From contig NC_087065.1 of assembly GCF_963678635.1 (NCBI RefSeq), positions 54,402,397 to 54,466,396 on the forward strand: DNA of 64,000 nt. The letters are read 5' to 3'. The notes under the pieces were generated by a model. That model was not told the DNA's origin and ran no database searches. It saw nothing but the letters and a program-made list of their open reading frames with translations. The DNA comes from Symsagittifera roscoffensis (taxonomy: Eukaryota; Xenacoelomorpha; Acoela; Convolutidae). Of this stretch, positions 44,414-55,769 are shown piece after piece (position 1 is the first letter of the stretch; each line of letters opens with the position of its first letter). Both the position numbers and the translations under genes were made by a program.

Positions 44414-46229
44414 AAAGAGAAAAAATCAATGTCACTAAAATTGTTCAAGGAGGTTGTCGATTGATTTATTGAATATTTTGCAAATATTGGCGCCAATTTT
44501 GCCCAAATGAAACTATCTTGTAGGAAAAAAAAACTACTGCAATCCGTCAGCCAACAGTAATTCTAATTTTGGAAAAAAAATGAAGAAAAAAATGATATAA
44601 ATGAAAACATTGAGGTCATTGACAATCGCAGAAATAAATACTGTTCAGGTTTTTATCATTTCAACACTGTTTTGCCAAACAATTGAAAAAAAAGTGACAA
44701 GTCTCCCTCCTCCAAGTAAGAATCTTATAATCTGTTCATAATCAGGCACCAAAACTGTTTAAACGCTGCTAAAATTTACCATTTTTTTTCAAGAAAGGAA
44801 AACTCGGTGATTCCTTTTAGGCTAGTGATTAATGTAGCTTTTACTAGTTCGGGGGAAAAAAATTGAAAGTTTTGTTTTAAAGCGGACCCAACAGTTTAAT
44901 ATAATTCGAAGCACTCAGTTTAGTTTAGGAACAAAAAAGAGCAGTCTTTTGACGCCATTATTATTAGTAGTGTTTCAGAGATGTTTCGGCGTCATTATGG
45001 AATAAAAAATTAACTGTTTAAAACAAAATTTCAGACCTCAAAATAGACGGTTGATCACACTAATTTGCTAAGCAACTTACAAATTAGGGGATTCAAAGGG
45101 CTTGTTTTAAGTTTCTTTAACATCCACTTTGACGCTCGTTATCAGTACATCGAGACACACTCTTTGATGATCTAAAACAATCAAGAAACTTTTGGGGTGC
45201 CCCGGATATCTATTCATAGCAATTTGTTTTTCATGTTGTCCATAAATAGTCTTCAAATAGCCGGGGGGAAACTCAGAGCGTTTTTTTTGCAGATGAAACT
45301 GTAGCAACAAATAAAATATATTGTGTTGCATTCACATATCAACCGACTTTGAGCTTTGCTAGAAAAACCGTTTATAAAATAAAAAAATTTCAGAAAAAAA
45401 ACAAGACCATGAGCCAATGCTGAATCCAAAAAACTAAAGAAAGACTAAAGAAAGTTGAATTCAAAAAACTAAAAACGTCAATTTTCTTTTGAAGGGCATT
45501 TAAATAAAAGGGTTAACAAGTTTTAAATTTTTTTTTCATCGAGAGCTTGTAAAACGTTCATCAGCAGAAAAAAGTTAGCTAGAAAAAAGTTTTGCAATTC
45601 TTAGGAATTTTTTCTAAATGGGAAAATTTTTAACAAGATAGCAGTTATTAGTTGCATACTTAGATAGATAACTCTAGGTCGTATTCATTAGCCCATCGTA
45701 TTTCAGATTCCAGTTCTTTACGTGCATCGCTTTGCAACACTCACTTAGGTCAAATCCTGATATGGAAGATTTCAGCTTGTTCTATCTCGGAGTTGACTTG
45801 ATCTAAAGAAGGCAAGTTAGCAAAGAGTCAAGATGCGATGATGACATATTTAACCAAAAAAATCACAATTGAGCCGTCGCTGTGTTTTTTTTGTGTGAAA
45901 TTATTGCGTATCTCTTCGCTTAAAATTATGAGTTGTTTCATTAAGAAATAAGAAACTGTGAGCTTGAAAACGTTTGGTCAGTTCATTACTTTTTATCATA
46001 ACTTGTTACAATGCAAACTGTTTTTGATAATTTGAGAGCCTTATCAAAAGTACTTATTTCATCATTTTATATTTGAAGCAAAAATTTTAAATGTTGTTTT
46101 CATAATTAAAAACGGCACTTTTAAGGGAATCCAACGGTATAAGACAAATAACCAATGTTTTTTTTCTTCAAATTATGCCCTTCATGCTGATGTATGATGT
46201 AAACTTCAAGGGGATGCATTTAGCTTCTT
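44414..46229. other. No gene recognised except one possible exon
   Basis: AT-rich spacer between the Gypsy element and the second inverted-repeat element. A possible minus-strand terminal exon (45107-45301) is listed separately. A segment at 45665-45815 has exon-like splice motifs on the minus strand (CTTCTTTAG, CTAA/GTGAGT) but every frame contains a stop. Confidence 0.4.
45107..45301 (-). CDS. Possible terminal exon, unassigned
   Basis: On the minus strand, TTGTTGCTACAG is followed by an open frame of 64 codons to a TAA. It contains FPPGYLKTIYGQHEKQ and SFLIVLDHQRVCLDVLITSV, which look like ordinary soluble-protein sequence and are less biased than neighbouring frames. The acceptor would be phase 0. 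I could not find an upstream exon, so this is only a candidate. Confidence 0.25.
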   Translation of the reverse strand, partial: QFHLQKKRSEFPPGYLKTIYGQHEKQIAMNRYPGHPKSFLIVLDHQRVCLDVLITSVKVDVKET

Positions 46230-46616
46230 TTATCCTGATAACAAGAACAAACGACTTGCCTGCCTCAATTCAATTTATTTCACTGATTAAGCTTGTTTCA
46301 AAAACGCTACATATATTGGCAAATTTAGCATTTATCAAACCCCCATTGCTATAAAAAAAGTTACAAGTGAGTTTTCTTTCAATTTTGAGATCCAGACAAC
46401 AATCCTTCCGATCAAGATTTTAAAAAATCATCAGAGACGCTTAATTGGAAAATGGAATTTTGATCGAATAAAAAAACTACCCCAGGCATAAATTTACCGG
46501 TTTTTCTTCAAAAGTCGGAACAATTGTGTCCAAGCGTGTTCCAGACATTTTGAAAGAAACCTAACTTTGGCTCTGGCCATTAATTCTATGAACTTGTTTC
46601 TCCATTAGGAATAACA

Positions 46617-47075
46617 AGGCTGCTCGTATACATAGCAAAACCCTGAATGATCCGACTTTTCCTTTATTTATATGAAATAGTTTTTGGGAAATTTTTTTTT
46701 AAAAGTCTATAAATTTTGGAAAACTTCAAAAATCTATTTTAAAAGTTTGAATCTTACAATATTGATACGACCAATTACCTAGCTTCAATTCAATTTGGAA
46801 CTATTTTGTTGTGCGGGATATTTTTCCACGCATAAACGATTCGGGTTAAGTTTTCAGCATTATGAACAAAATCATCAAAGCGGGCATAAATTAGTCCAGA
46901 GCATGTCCAAATTGACAAATTTCAAACTCACATAAATAAAAAAAGAACGCAAAAATGATCGAGGGTAAAATATGTTTATATTTGATTTCAAGGAATTGAT
47001 ATCTTCACTAGGGTATAAAAAATGTCTTGAAAACTTTTATTCCGATCGCCGAAAATTGACTGAATAAAAACACCA
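46617..47075 (+). repeat. Module B, left arm of element 2
   Basis: Homologous to 34079-34500 in element 1 and to the reverse complement of 50905-51346. Identity is clearly lower than between the arms of element 1, suggesting an older insertion. Confidence 0.65.
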
Positions 47076-47804
47076 CCACAAAATTTTTTGGAATTCCGAA
47101 CAAAATATGATGATTGAAGAAAGAAAATTAATTTGATGTTTTCAAACCTTTAGACTTAGGAGCAATTACAGAAATCGTGTCAAGTTTTGCCTGTTTTTGA
47201 TTTTTCTATAATTTTATGAGCATTTTGGACGCTTTTGGTAAGATAATAAAAAAAATAAACTTTACTCTTGCCGAGAAAAATTTGATTCTTTTTTTCCGGC
47301 TCTTTTTCCTTTCCCCCCCCCCCCCCCCCACCTCACACGTGCTTCAATATATTAGTGTAACGAGTGGTTTTACGAGGTTGAGTATGAAGACCAAATATGT
47401 TTGTCGTGGCCTTATTAGTCTGTATGTAAATTTTCATAACAATCGGACAATGTGGTCAACAAATTTAATTGTAAAAATTTGCAGGTGGGGGCAAAAGGAA
47501 AAAGAGCCTTTTTCCCTCCAAAACTTGAGAAAAATAATAATTCGCGTTATATTGACATGGAGAATAAAGGCCAAAAATTTTGTCAAAATTGTTTCAGAAA
47601 CTATTTACTGAAGTTCCCAATTGAAAATTTTTGAGCGCTAATTATAATTGTCGTTACTAAATTAAAATCGGGATGGAGAGGTAGGAACTCGCTGCATGCC
47701 GACGACGTGCTTACAAAAAAAATCCATCTCTGATTCCCATTCTTGATGATAAAACAAAAATATATTTTTTTCTTGATTTGTTTAATATACTTGTTCGGCG
47801 GATT

Positions 47805-48240
47805 TATACTCAGCGGGCGGCAGCGGATTTACGGATGGGAGAGTGGACTCCCTCGCCACCCAAAGGGTACCCTTTTGGTACTATTGCACGATGTCCATTT
47901 TTAGCTCCAAAATTTTCAAAGGTGCAAAATATACTTATTTTAAGGAGGGAAAGCGCGCCGAAAAAAAAACGAAAGAACGCGGTTTTTTGGTCAAAACATT
48001 CCAAATAAGTGCCTTCCAACAACAAAGTATCTTTTGGCCGACACTTTTTAAATCTTCGTTTTAGGCCTGAAATTTCAATTATTGCCTGCGGCACAGAAAA
48101 CTCCCTAAAAATAAGTTGTTTAGACTTGGAAAATCTATTTGGTCGACCTAAAAAAAATTCGGCAAAAAATTTGAAAAAAACCCGCCTCCCCCCTCCCCGC
48201 GAAAAAGTTAGATCCGCGCTTGGTTCTATATACGATGAAT
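47805..48240. mobile_element. Possible short non-autonomous element
   Basis: This 430-bp block is richer in G and C at its edges. It starts near GGCAGCGGATTTACGG and ends near TAGATCCGCGCTTGG, so GCGGATTTA faces GCGGATCTA in inverted form. Long open frames on both strands (174 and 91 codons) overlap it with no motif. It may be a nested MITE; a second copy would be needed to be sure. Confidence 0.3.
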
Positions 48241-49492
48241 TTTCCAGGCGTATTTTGATAAATTTGTGTGTTGCTAAAAATTGAATGCGTGGTTGAATGT
48301 CAAATTCATGCCATCCAGGTCGTGTAGATACCAATGCTGCAGCCTTGACTTAACGCAAGATCTGAAATGTTCGTCGATTACAAAAACAAAATACATTTAA
48401 GATTGTGTTCATACTGATGTCATGTTTTCACGCATCTGGTGGCATCATTTTGGTTGGGAAAAGAAAACTTTGAGCAGATCAAAAGAAAAGTTTGAACTTG
48501 AGCTTGACCTGTTGAATTGAAAATCAAACATGGTCATCAGCAATGACCTTTGGAACTTCGTCGATGTTCAAGTTTCATATGTTTCATCTGTTTCGAATGT
48601 TAACTTCATAGGTTATGGTTTTCAGGACAAGGAAAATTCAAATCGAGCATAATTTGAGACATAATTAACTCTCGTCATTATGTTATGCATCAAACAAAGT
48701 GTGTCTGTCATCTGCATTTGCAGTTTTTTTGCCTGATGCTTTTAGGTTCTTGATTTAGAACAACTTTGAAGTGTAAACTTGCAAAATTTTTTCGCTTTTT
48801 GGTAAAATTAAAATGTAAATTGGATCGATTTGGCTGTTAGAACAGTAAAGTAGACTACTATTAGCATGGTCCGATGATGCTAAGACAAAATGATATGAAT
48901 AATAGTTTACGAAAAAAAATTTCACAATACAATCAACGTTTTACCAATCTGAAGCATGCAATTTTTGATTGGTTTTTCTAAGCTATAAGGAATCACATTT
49001 TGAAAATCTTTTGCATTTTGTGATAAATTTATTCAAGATTTTGGTATTTATGAAAAACCTTGTTGCTTTCTTTTCATGCGAAGCTTCATAATTCAAATGA
49101 GGGCATGGAAATGGGAAGCCAGCTGAGGACAGTTTGTTAGAAAAATCTTGCATTATCAGCACGTCAAAAAGGATGACTATTGACAATTTAAAATGTAGTA
49201 AAAAAGACCATTTTCGGTTTGAAGGCGAGAAGGCGAGTCTGTAGGTAATTTGGCAGTTGCGGAAATAACTTGCGAACAAACCGTGTACATTATCGTTCTT
49301 TCCAAAGAGCGAATAAAAACTCGTTATGATTTTTTCAAAAATTCAAGCAAATATAGCTCAAAAGCTTCACTTTGTAGTAGTTAGAACATAAATGAAAGAT
49401 GCCCGAGGGAAAAAGAGCCCGCCCTGAGGGCACGAAGTACCCGAGTGCGGCTCCTTTGTCCGAGGCGATCTTCAACTATGTTCTAACTGTTA

Positions 49493-49677
49493 AAGAGTAT
49501 GTTTTTGCTCTTTATGAGAGAAAGATGCCAGAAAATTGTGAAAAAGCGCGGAAAGTTGTGAAAAGTGCGCAAAACAAGGCAAATGATTTCTTTTTTCATT
49601 CATGCGTTCTAATATTTCATTTTTCATTCATGCCTTGTCGTGAAAGAACATGTGTGAAAGAGCAAAAACATACTCTT
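49493..49677. repeat. 21-bp perfect inverted repeat, 143-bp loop
   Basis: AAGAGTATGTTTTTGCTCTTT at 49493-49513 is the exact reverse complement of 49657-49677. The enclosed segment is GC-richer at its left and is open across it for 105 codons in one frame. Confidence 0.8.
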
Positions 49678-50904
49678 CGCAAAGTAGAAGTCAAAACAAT
49701 ATGCATGATTTCCTAAAAATACATTTAAGATTCTTGTTCATTTGAATTGAAAACTTGAAAGCAACGAGAACTATTGTTCTGACCATTTGACAAATGCGGA
49801 CGAATTTTGTTTTCAGGTGTATTTTAGCTTATCTTTTTTATGTTTACCAATCAAAATCTGGTACCACAAACAATCATCAGTAAAGGTCAAGTGAAATATC
49901 ATAATAAAACCCTTTTAGTTCTGATTCAAACGAGATTAAAAATTTAGAAAAATTTATATAGTGTCGAGAAAAACCGGTCTGAATTTTGTAATTTTTGGTC
50001 TACTATTCGTCTAATAGGGTGAGCACACATGCTTACACTAGCTTATACAAGCTTAAATTACACATCGAAAACTTGGTTTTTCTTATTTAAAGTTAGCTTT
50101 TGGAGTTTTTAGCGATATTTTCGGAACCAAGAACAACTGCAAAAGATTTGAAAAAGTTTTAAAATTTTCCGTTTTTTTGTTTTGTAGACTGTTTTTCTAT
50201 GCTGTTTCCCAATAGGACGATTTTAGTATGGCTGTTGAATATGCTTAAGGTCTATTTTTTTTGTTCAGAGTTTTTATCACACGCTGCAGCAAAAACGACA
50301 ATAATTTGAAAAAAAAAAACTTTTTTTTTTTTTAAGACTATGATCGAAAACTTCTGTGCTACAAGCACAGTGAACGGCTGTCCTTGCTGAATTATTCTTT
50401 AATTTCTTTTTTTGAATTGAAATTACTCAATTTTGACTTTTTACTTTTAGCAGCGTTTATTTTAAATTGAGAGTTTAACTTCCGAATTTTTTTCCCGATC
50501 AATGCTTCAGATGTTTGTGTTTCGCCCAGACGCTCTTTTATTTCATACTACTTCAGCAATATCTATTTCGGCAGTGATTTTTTTTATTCGATTGTCGATA
50601 ATTCGGAATTTCTATGATTGGGCTGGTTTTAGTTATTCAGTCAATTTTTGCCGATCGAGTTGATAATTTTTAACGATAAGTTTCTATATATCATTCAGAG
50701 AAATTAGTTAAAATAATGATATTTTATTCACATATTAACCCGCACAACAAAACCATTCCAAATTGAATCAAGGTTTTGTCGGATTGATTTCGTCCGACTA
50801 ATATTTTAACACTTGACCTTCGATTTTCCTAACTTTATAGTTTTTCAAAAAGAAAAATTTTTTCTCTGATTTAAGAGAAAACGAATTATCTAGGCTTGGT
50901 GTGA

Positions 50905-51346
50905 CTTTTTTTGTCATTTAGTCAATTTTTGGCGATTGAAATAATAATTTTCAGCAAAAAATTTTCATGCCCCATTGAAGATATTGACTTCCCGAAATAA
51001 AAATTAAAAGGATGTTTCACCACCAATCTTCTAAGCAAAATTTTGGGATTTTGGAATTTGTCAGTTTGGCAATGCTCTGAACTGTTTTATGCGCGCTTTG
51101 AAAAATTTATCTAAAATCCTGAAAGCGTAACAAGAATTATTTATGCGTGGCGAATTATCCCGCCTAACAAAATTGTTCCAAATTGAATTGAGGGTAGCTT
51201 ATTGATCGTATTATTTTGGTGCGATCTATGTTTTCAAAATTGATCTTTGATGTTGTCCAAAAGTTTTGTTTCTCAAAAATGTTTTCCCCAAAACCATTCA
51301 AGATGGATTGAGGGGCTGTCGGAACATTCAGGGCTTTTCCCTGAAA
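50905..51346 (-). repeat. Module B, right arm of element 2
   Basis: Inverted partner of 46617-47075. Ends in the same motif (CTTGCTCG...CCCTGAATGTTCCGACAG when reverse-complemented). Module A is not seen beyond it, unlike the left side. Confidence 0.65.
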
Positions 51347-51352
51347 ACGAGC

Positions 51353-52312
51353 AAGTTTGTTTTGTTCTATTATACTCTAATATGGTGCCATCAGAAATAA
51401 CTTTCTTTGAAGCCTTTTTACTTTGTAAAAACCTTGGACTTTTCTAACAATCGTCTTCCTATGATATCTACTGCAAAATTGCCAGCCCTGTAAATACAAG
51501 CAGTACATTAGAACTAGAGCGTTCTATGTGAAATTCGAATTTTGCTGCATTCGGATTGGTCGAAAATTTTTCGAATTTTGCTGCATTCGGATTGGTCGAA
51601 AATTTGACTAACTCAACCTTCTAAACAATTGTTAGTAGATCCGATAGGTGGAATCCCTCATAATCGAAGGATCGAAGGGGCGAAAATAAAAATCAGCCAA
51701 TCAGATTTCGGTATTCCAAAACTTTGAAAGAATCTCAAAAACTCAAAAAATAAAACATTTCCATTTACTTAATAGTAATACTGTCCGAATGTAAAAAAGG
51801 CAGAAATAAGCAAAGTTAGCAAATTGTCACTGAATGCGGCGCAAAATGGAACAAATTTCTAATTTCGATGCTTAATTTGAAAGGAGCAAAATATTCCTTC
51901 ATTTAATTAGAATTAAGTGAATGGCGTTTGATTCATTTTAATTATTGACTTTCGACTGCTTTTGTTTTCGGTCATTCGCCTATGAGTTCTTCTTGCATTA
52001 TTTTTTTTGCCCATAAGAATAGCCGTGATCCGATAAATTTAAACAATCAAAATGCATCACCAGATGAAAATAAAACGAGTTCCATCATTTTAGTGACGCT
52101 ATTCTCCTAGTTGGATAGGTTTGTTATTTGATGATCTGAACTGAATGCTGAAAAGTAAAGTTCAATATTCAGTTAAAATACATAAGCTATGACTTCTTGA
52201 TCTTGAATTAATTGTTTGTCTCCTCATAAATCGACTCCTATATTTCATAATTATCGCATGCAATTTAAAAATCTAAAGCAACTAAGAAAGCTGAACAGCT
52301 GTTTACTGAAAA
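51353..52312. other. No gene recognised
   Basis: AT-rich spacer between the inverted-repeat element and the start codon of the five-exon gene; it would include that gene's promoter. A 36-bp tandem duplication is at 51534-51605. Confidence 0.5.
51534..51605. repeat. 36-bp direct tandem duplication
   Basis: TTCGAATTTTGCTGCATTCG followed by GATTGGTCGAAAATTT occurs twice back to back with no differences seen in the core. Confidence 0.85.
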
Positions 52313-54720
52313 ATGCTGATGATCTTAGTTTTAGCAATGATTTCTCTAGCAGGTAAGTTCGTGTTTTTCATTGTACACAAAGTATGCCTCAGCTATAATT
52401 GGTCAAAAGTTTCCAAATTATGACCAAAATCTGGTGGAAAATCTCTTATATTTTTGATTTTTTTTTTCTCTTTTTCCTCTTTTTCATCTCTTGCCGCCAT
52501 ATAGAAACATCAATTTTTTATGTAAAAAAGTCTTAACAAGTCTAATTATGGCGAAGGCCAAATGTCTCACGAACTGGGCAGTCGTTCATCTATCGGTCAA
52601 CCTATACAAAAGTGCCAGAACTCTAGGAGGAAAGAAAGCAATGCGTTTTTCTGAGGTGTAGTTTTGTGTTACTGAGCCTCTACGGCAACTTAATTTCAGT
52701 TAATGTATTTTTCTGTAGGTTGTGACCTGGTCAGGGGTTCTTCTGAGGTGGTGGGGACCACTTCAAATTCTCATCCTCCGCAGACCCCCTGGGAGTCGCT
52801 TGTGTTTATTCTGCCACTTCATCTCTCCCGGTTGGGGTCAATGTGTGCCACTCACAGGTGAGAATTTGGAACCTGATGATTTCCTTTTTTAACTGAAAAA
52901 CATTTCGTTTACAGAAAGGGAAAACTAAATGATTAACCAAAATGAAAGACTAGTCTTACAATTTCCTTCATTATCCATCTGTAAAATTTCGCAGGCGATA
53001 AAGATTTACCTTCAAATATTATCAGGAGTATAGCAACTAAACGGCGTTTAGTAAAAACAACATAAATTATTAGAAAATGTCCTAAATCTCAAATGAACCA
53101 ACAAAACTTTTAAGATGAATAATATATACACGGCAATAATTCTACACTTTACGATTTTAGCATGTATTTTTGCCTGGACAAACTCTGGACTGAGCCACTG
53201 CATGTCGTGGATGTAGACACTGCACAAGCTCAACATCCCGAGGACTCGTGGTTCAACCAAGTGTTCAACGTCGAGTACGAGGAGTCCTCGAGAGAAGGTG
53301 ACCTGGCTAGTGAGTTCCAGAGATTAGTTTCATCGGGAGGCGCCTTCAGAGACTACAACATCATATCGAAGCGCATGTACCGTGAGCGTGAGTACTTAAG
53401 CCTATAAATAAACAGTAAGTAGGACTAGTTTAATATCAGAACTGGGGCGGATTAAGTTTTTTTTGACGAAGAGAGAGACAGAGAGAGAGAGAGAGAGGAG
53501 GTGTGTGGTAGGGAAGGATCTTTAGAGGAATTTTCGATGATGGTGTTAAAAAGTTTTAATAACCTAGATTGCTGGACAACAATTCTAAGACGGGTAGTAA
53601 GGGTTAATAAACTTAGATTAGTTTAAAAGACTAAAAGACTAATTCGTTAAAAGGTTAAAATAGTAAACTAAACTTAGACTAGTTTAAAAGTAATTTGGCA
53701 TAAATGAGTCCACTGTCCAAGTGGTTATGCTCTGACGATTATGTTGTACGATTATGTTGGCCAGATTGTTTTTATAACCATTGCATGGTTTAACTTCCTC
53801 TGCACCTTAGAAGACAATCTTTTTATTGCAGAGGAGTGTTGTGACAGTCAGAACAAGGACTACGTGCAGTATGGGTTCCGGAACAGACTGATGTCACCTA
53901 GTGAGTACCTCCGAAGACTCACTGACTTCTCAGAAACTGCAGACTCCTCAACAGAGAGACACCTCAACTACATCGAGGTAGGTGCTGCTTAAAGAACTTC
54001 TTGTCGCTAAATCACTTTTCAGCCGTGCAAATTTCCAATTTCTGTTGAACTACAGAAAAATATTGTCTGTATTGTAATCGAGATCCTGTTATCCAGATTT
54101 CCAAATTATTATACCGCAAGTTTAAATAATGGTTAAAATTAGGGATCATTACCTACGAATCACAAAAACTTTAAAAAAGACCCCTGAATGTGATTTTGTC
54201 AACTATTAGCCCGTTTTTGCAGAAGGGGGCCAATTCGCTTAAAAAACAAATTTCGTGAATGCTTACCTGTTCAATTCTTTGTTTATAAGAAGCCATTTCG
54301 CTACAAGGCACCATAAGAGAGGAAATAGGTGACTAGATTACCTGAATTTCTTTCGAGGATGCAAATCAGGGTTTTTCATATGTTTTCACACGGTAAGCAT
54401 ATTGTTTTTAGGCCAGGTATAATCCCCATTTGTGCTTGAACATCATTCTTTCTGTCGGCTTTGGACCCGATCGCCTAAGGAGAGAACACTTTCCTGGCGA
54501 CATGCAGAACGCTCCTTACGCCTTACGCCTTCAACCTTTCGCCGAAATGATATTGTTCTCCTTCGAGAAGCCTGGCGATGAACTCACTTTTCAATGGTTT
54601 AAACATAATGTGGTTTGCTCAGAGAAAGCGTGGATTTGTGACGACGGTTCTCAAAGCCGAGAGCTCAGAGGAAGACTCGCTAGAAATGAACAACCTTTTG
54701 GCAACTACCACAGAACTTGA
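52313..54720 (+). CDS. Unrecognised secreted protein, five exons
   Basis: Exons 52313-52352, 52719-52857, 53161-53387, 53832-53977 and 54412-54720 (TGA) give 861 nt, 286 residues. Phases agree at each join (1, 2, 1, 0). Donors are GCAG/GTAAGT, ACAG/GTGAGA, GAGC/GTGAGT and CGAG/GTAGGT; acceptors TTCTGTAG, GATTTTAG, TATTGCAG, GTTTTTAG. Exon 1 encodes a short hydrophobic leader (MLMILVLAMISLAG), so the product is probably secreted. Later are a hydrophobic patch (SLVFILPLHLSRLG), acidic stretches, a Cys pair (QECCDS, 138-139) and four or more further Cys. Exons are GC-richer than introns. I recognise no family. The third intron's donor could lie six bases earlier. An alternative 3' end is listed separately. 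Confidence 0.6.
53463..53500. repeat. (GA)n microsatellite
   Basis: An imperfect GA run within intron 3 of the five-exon gene. Confidence 0.9.
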
Positions 54721-55646
54721 TTATTCTGACAGTATGTTACGCAAACATTTGAGCAATGCAATTTTCAACTGCTTTTTAAAAATTAAATTCGTACTTAACT
54801 TTTTATATGTTTCAAAAATTGTCCCTGAAAAGAGGTTAAAGATAACAGAAATTTTTTTCGTTTTGCTGAGGTTTGAGCAATATGCGACGAATTCAAGCTG
54901 ATTTTATATTTGATGGGTCTGTAGTGTCGTTTTTTGAATTTTTTCTTGTTGATTAGCACTCGAACAACGTCAATTTAGAATAAGCCATTCTAAACTGTTC
55001 AACAGTTTGTAAAGATGTTGGTCCGAGAATTTTTAAAAAAATTTCCGAAGCAAACGCAAATTGTTGAAAGTTTAAAAAAAAATCTCAAACTTTAGATTCC
55101 TAGCAAGTTTGATGAGCTTATTGAGAGCGTTACTAACCTTATGAATGTGCCAATTAGCCTGCTCCAATTCTATTGACCTAAACCAATAGATTGTAAGCAG
55201 TAACCTTGGTGAAATCGTCATTAATAACAACCGATTTTTAACACCCCCATTTAAGCTCAGGCGTGTTTTTTCATTTCGCTTTGATCATTAGTAACGGCTT
55301 TCTTACAAGCTTTTCTCATCAATCTTAAAATAGGTTTTTTTATTGATTCCCGCAGAAGAAAACCTTGAAGTTCAATCACACCGATTTGTGGCCGATGTCG
55401 AACAACTTTAGCTTTGTTATATGTTTGTTTGCAAGCTAAATCTTTATACAAAAAGTGTTGAAGATCAACCATAATAGGGGCTTCTTTTTCAACCTCTGTA
55501 TTTTTCAGTTTTCTTCTAAGAGTTTGACGCACGACTTTGTTTTCTTGCTACCAACTTAAGACCTGGATCCCAAGTTTTATAACCCGGCAATTTTTGCTGC
55601 TGGATACTCGACTAAGATTCCCGGATGCACGAATTGTTCTTTTTGA
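54623..55646 (+). other. Alternative 3' exons of the five-exon gene
   Basis: A second phase-consistent ending exists: acceptor TTTGCTCAG, exon 54623-54731 in the frame beginning RKRGFVTTVLKAES, donor GACA/GTATGT, then acceptor CCAACTTAAG and exon 55561-55646 ending NCSF and TGA. It would give 248 residues. The first of these exons overlaps the main model's last exon in another frame. The main model is preferred because its frame is open and protein-like from its acceptor at 54412 on; alternative splicing is possible. Confidence 0.3.
55257..55532 (-). CDS. Unassigned 91-codon open frame
   Basis: ATG to TGA on the minus strand, with a Lys/Arg-rich but varied sequence (for example APIMVDLQHFLYKDLACKQT, QIGVIELQGFLLRESI) that looks more coding than most AT-rich random frames here. 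It is antisense to, and downstream of, the five-exon gene. There is no recognised motif and no evident splice partner. Confidence 0.3.
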   Translation of the reverse strand: MRQTLRRKLKNTEVEKEAPIMVDLQHFLYKDLACKQTYNKAKVVRHRPQIGVIELQGFLLRESIKKPILRLMRKACKKAVTNDQSEMKKHA

Positions 55647-55769
55647 GACTCCATTTGAGAATTTTCCACAAGAAAAAGATAATTTTTTTTTGCCGAAGTT
55701 TTCTGTTAATTTTTATCTAAAAACTATGATTGCATTATGTGGCAAATTTCACAAATGAAAGAATACATT

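Larger units (their letters stand above)
46230..51352. mobile_element. Long-terminal-inverted-repeat element, member 2
   Basis: Related to 33543-36903. The left arm has module A (about 46230-46610, eroded, with ACAACAAT and AAAGTCGGAACAA landmarks) then module B starting CAAGGCTGCTCGTATACATA at 46617. The right arm has inverted module B ending TTTTCCCTGAAAACGAGCAAG at about 51346. Matching landmarks in both arms are TTCAATTCAATTTGGAAC, TGTGCGGGATA/GGCGGGATAA, CACGCATAAA, AAAGCG(G/C)GCATAAA and, inside, GCGATCG...GACTGAAT. The interior of about 3.8 kb (47075-50905) holds no recognisable transposase; it includes a C14 run near 47317 and a candidate short element (47805-48240). Confidence 0.65.

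Noticed and set aside
45665-45815. A minus-strand exon upstream of the possible terminal exon at 45107-45301
   Set aside because: It has good-looking splice motifs, but all three frames between them contain stops.
47810-48334. A 174-codon minus-strand frame
   Set aside because: The plus strand is also open in two frames over the same bases. The translation has no motif and is rich in Phe, Lys and Arg as AT-biased sequence gives. It is treated as non-coding, possibly a short element.
46230-51352. Element 2 as a Polinton with its polymerase nearby
   Set aside because: Long terminal repeats and a PolB fragment occur within a few kb, but the polymerase piece (56.6 kb) lies outside the repeats and no other Polinton gene is seen inside.
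52313-54720. Assignment of the five-exon gene to the ATG4 cysteine proteases
   Set aside because: WESLVFILPLHL resembles a short ATG4 stretch, but the catalytic and substrate-binding motifs are absent and a leader peptide precedes it. The likeness is too short to use.
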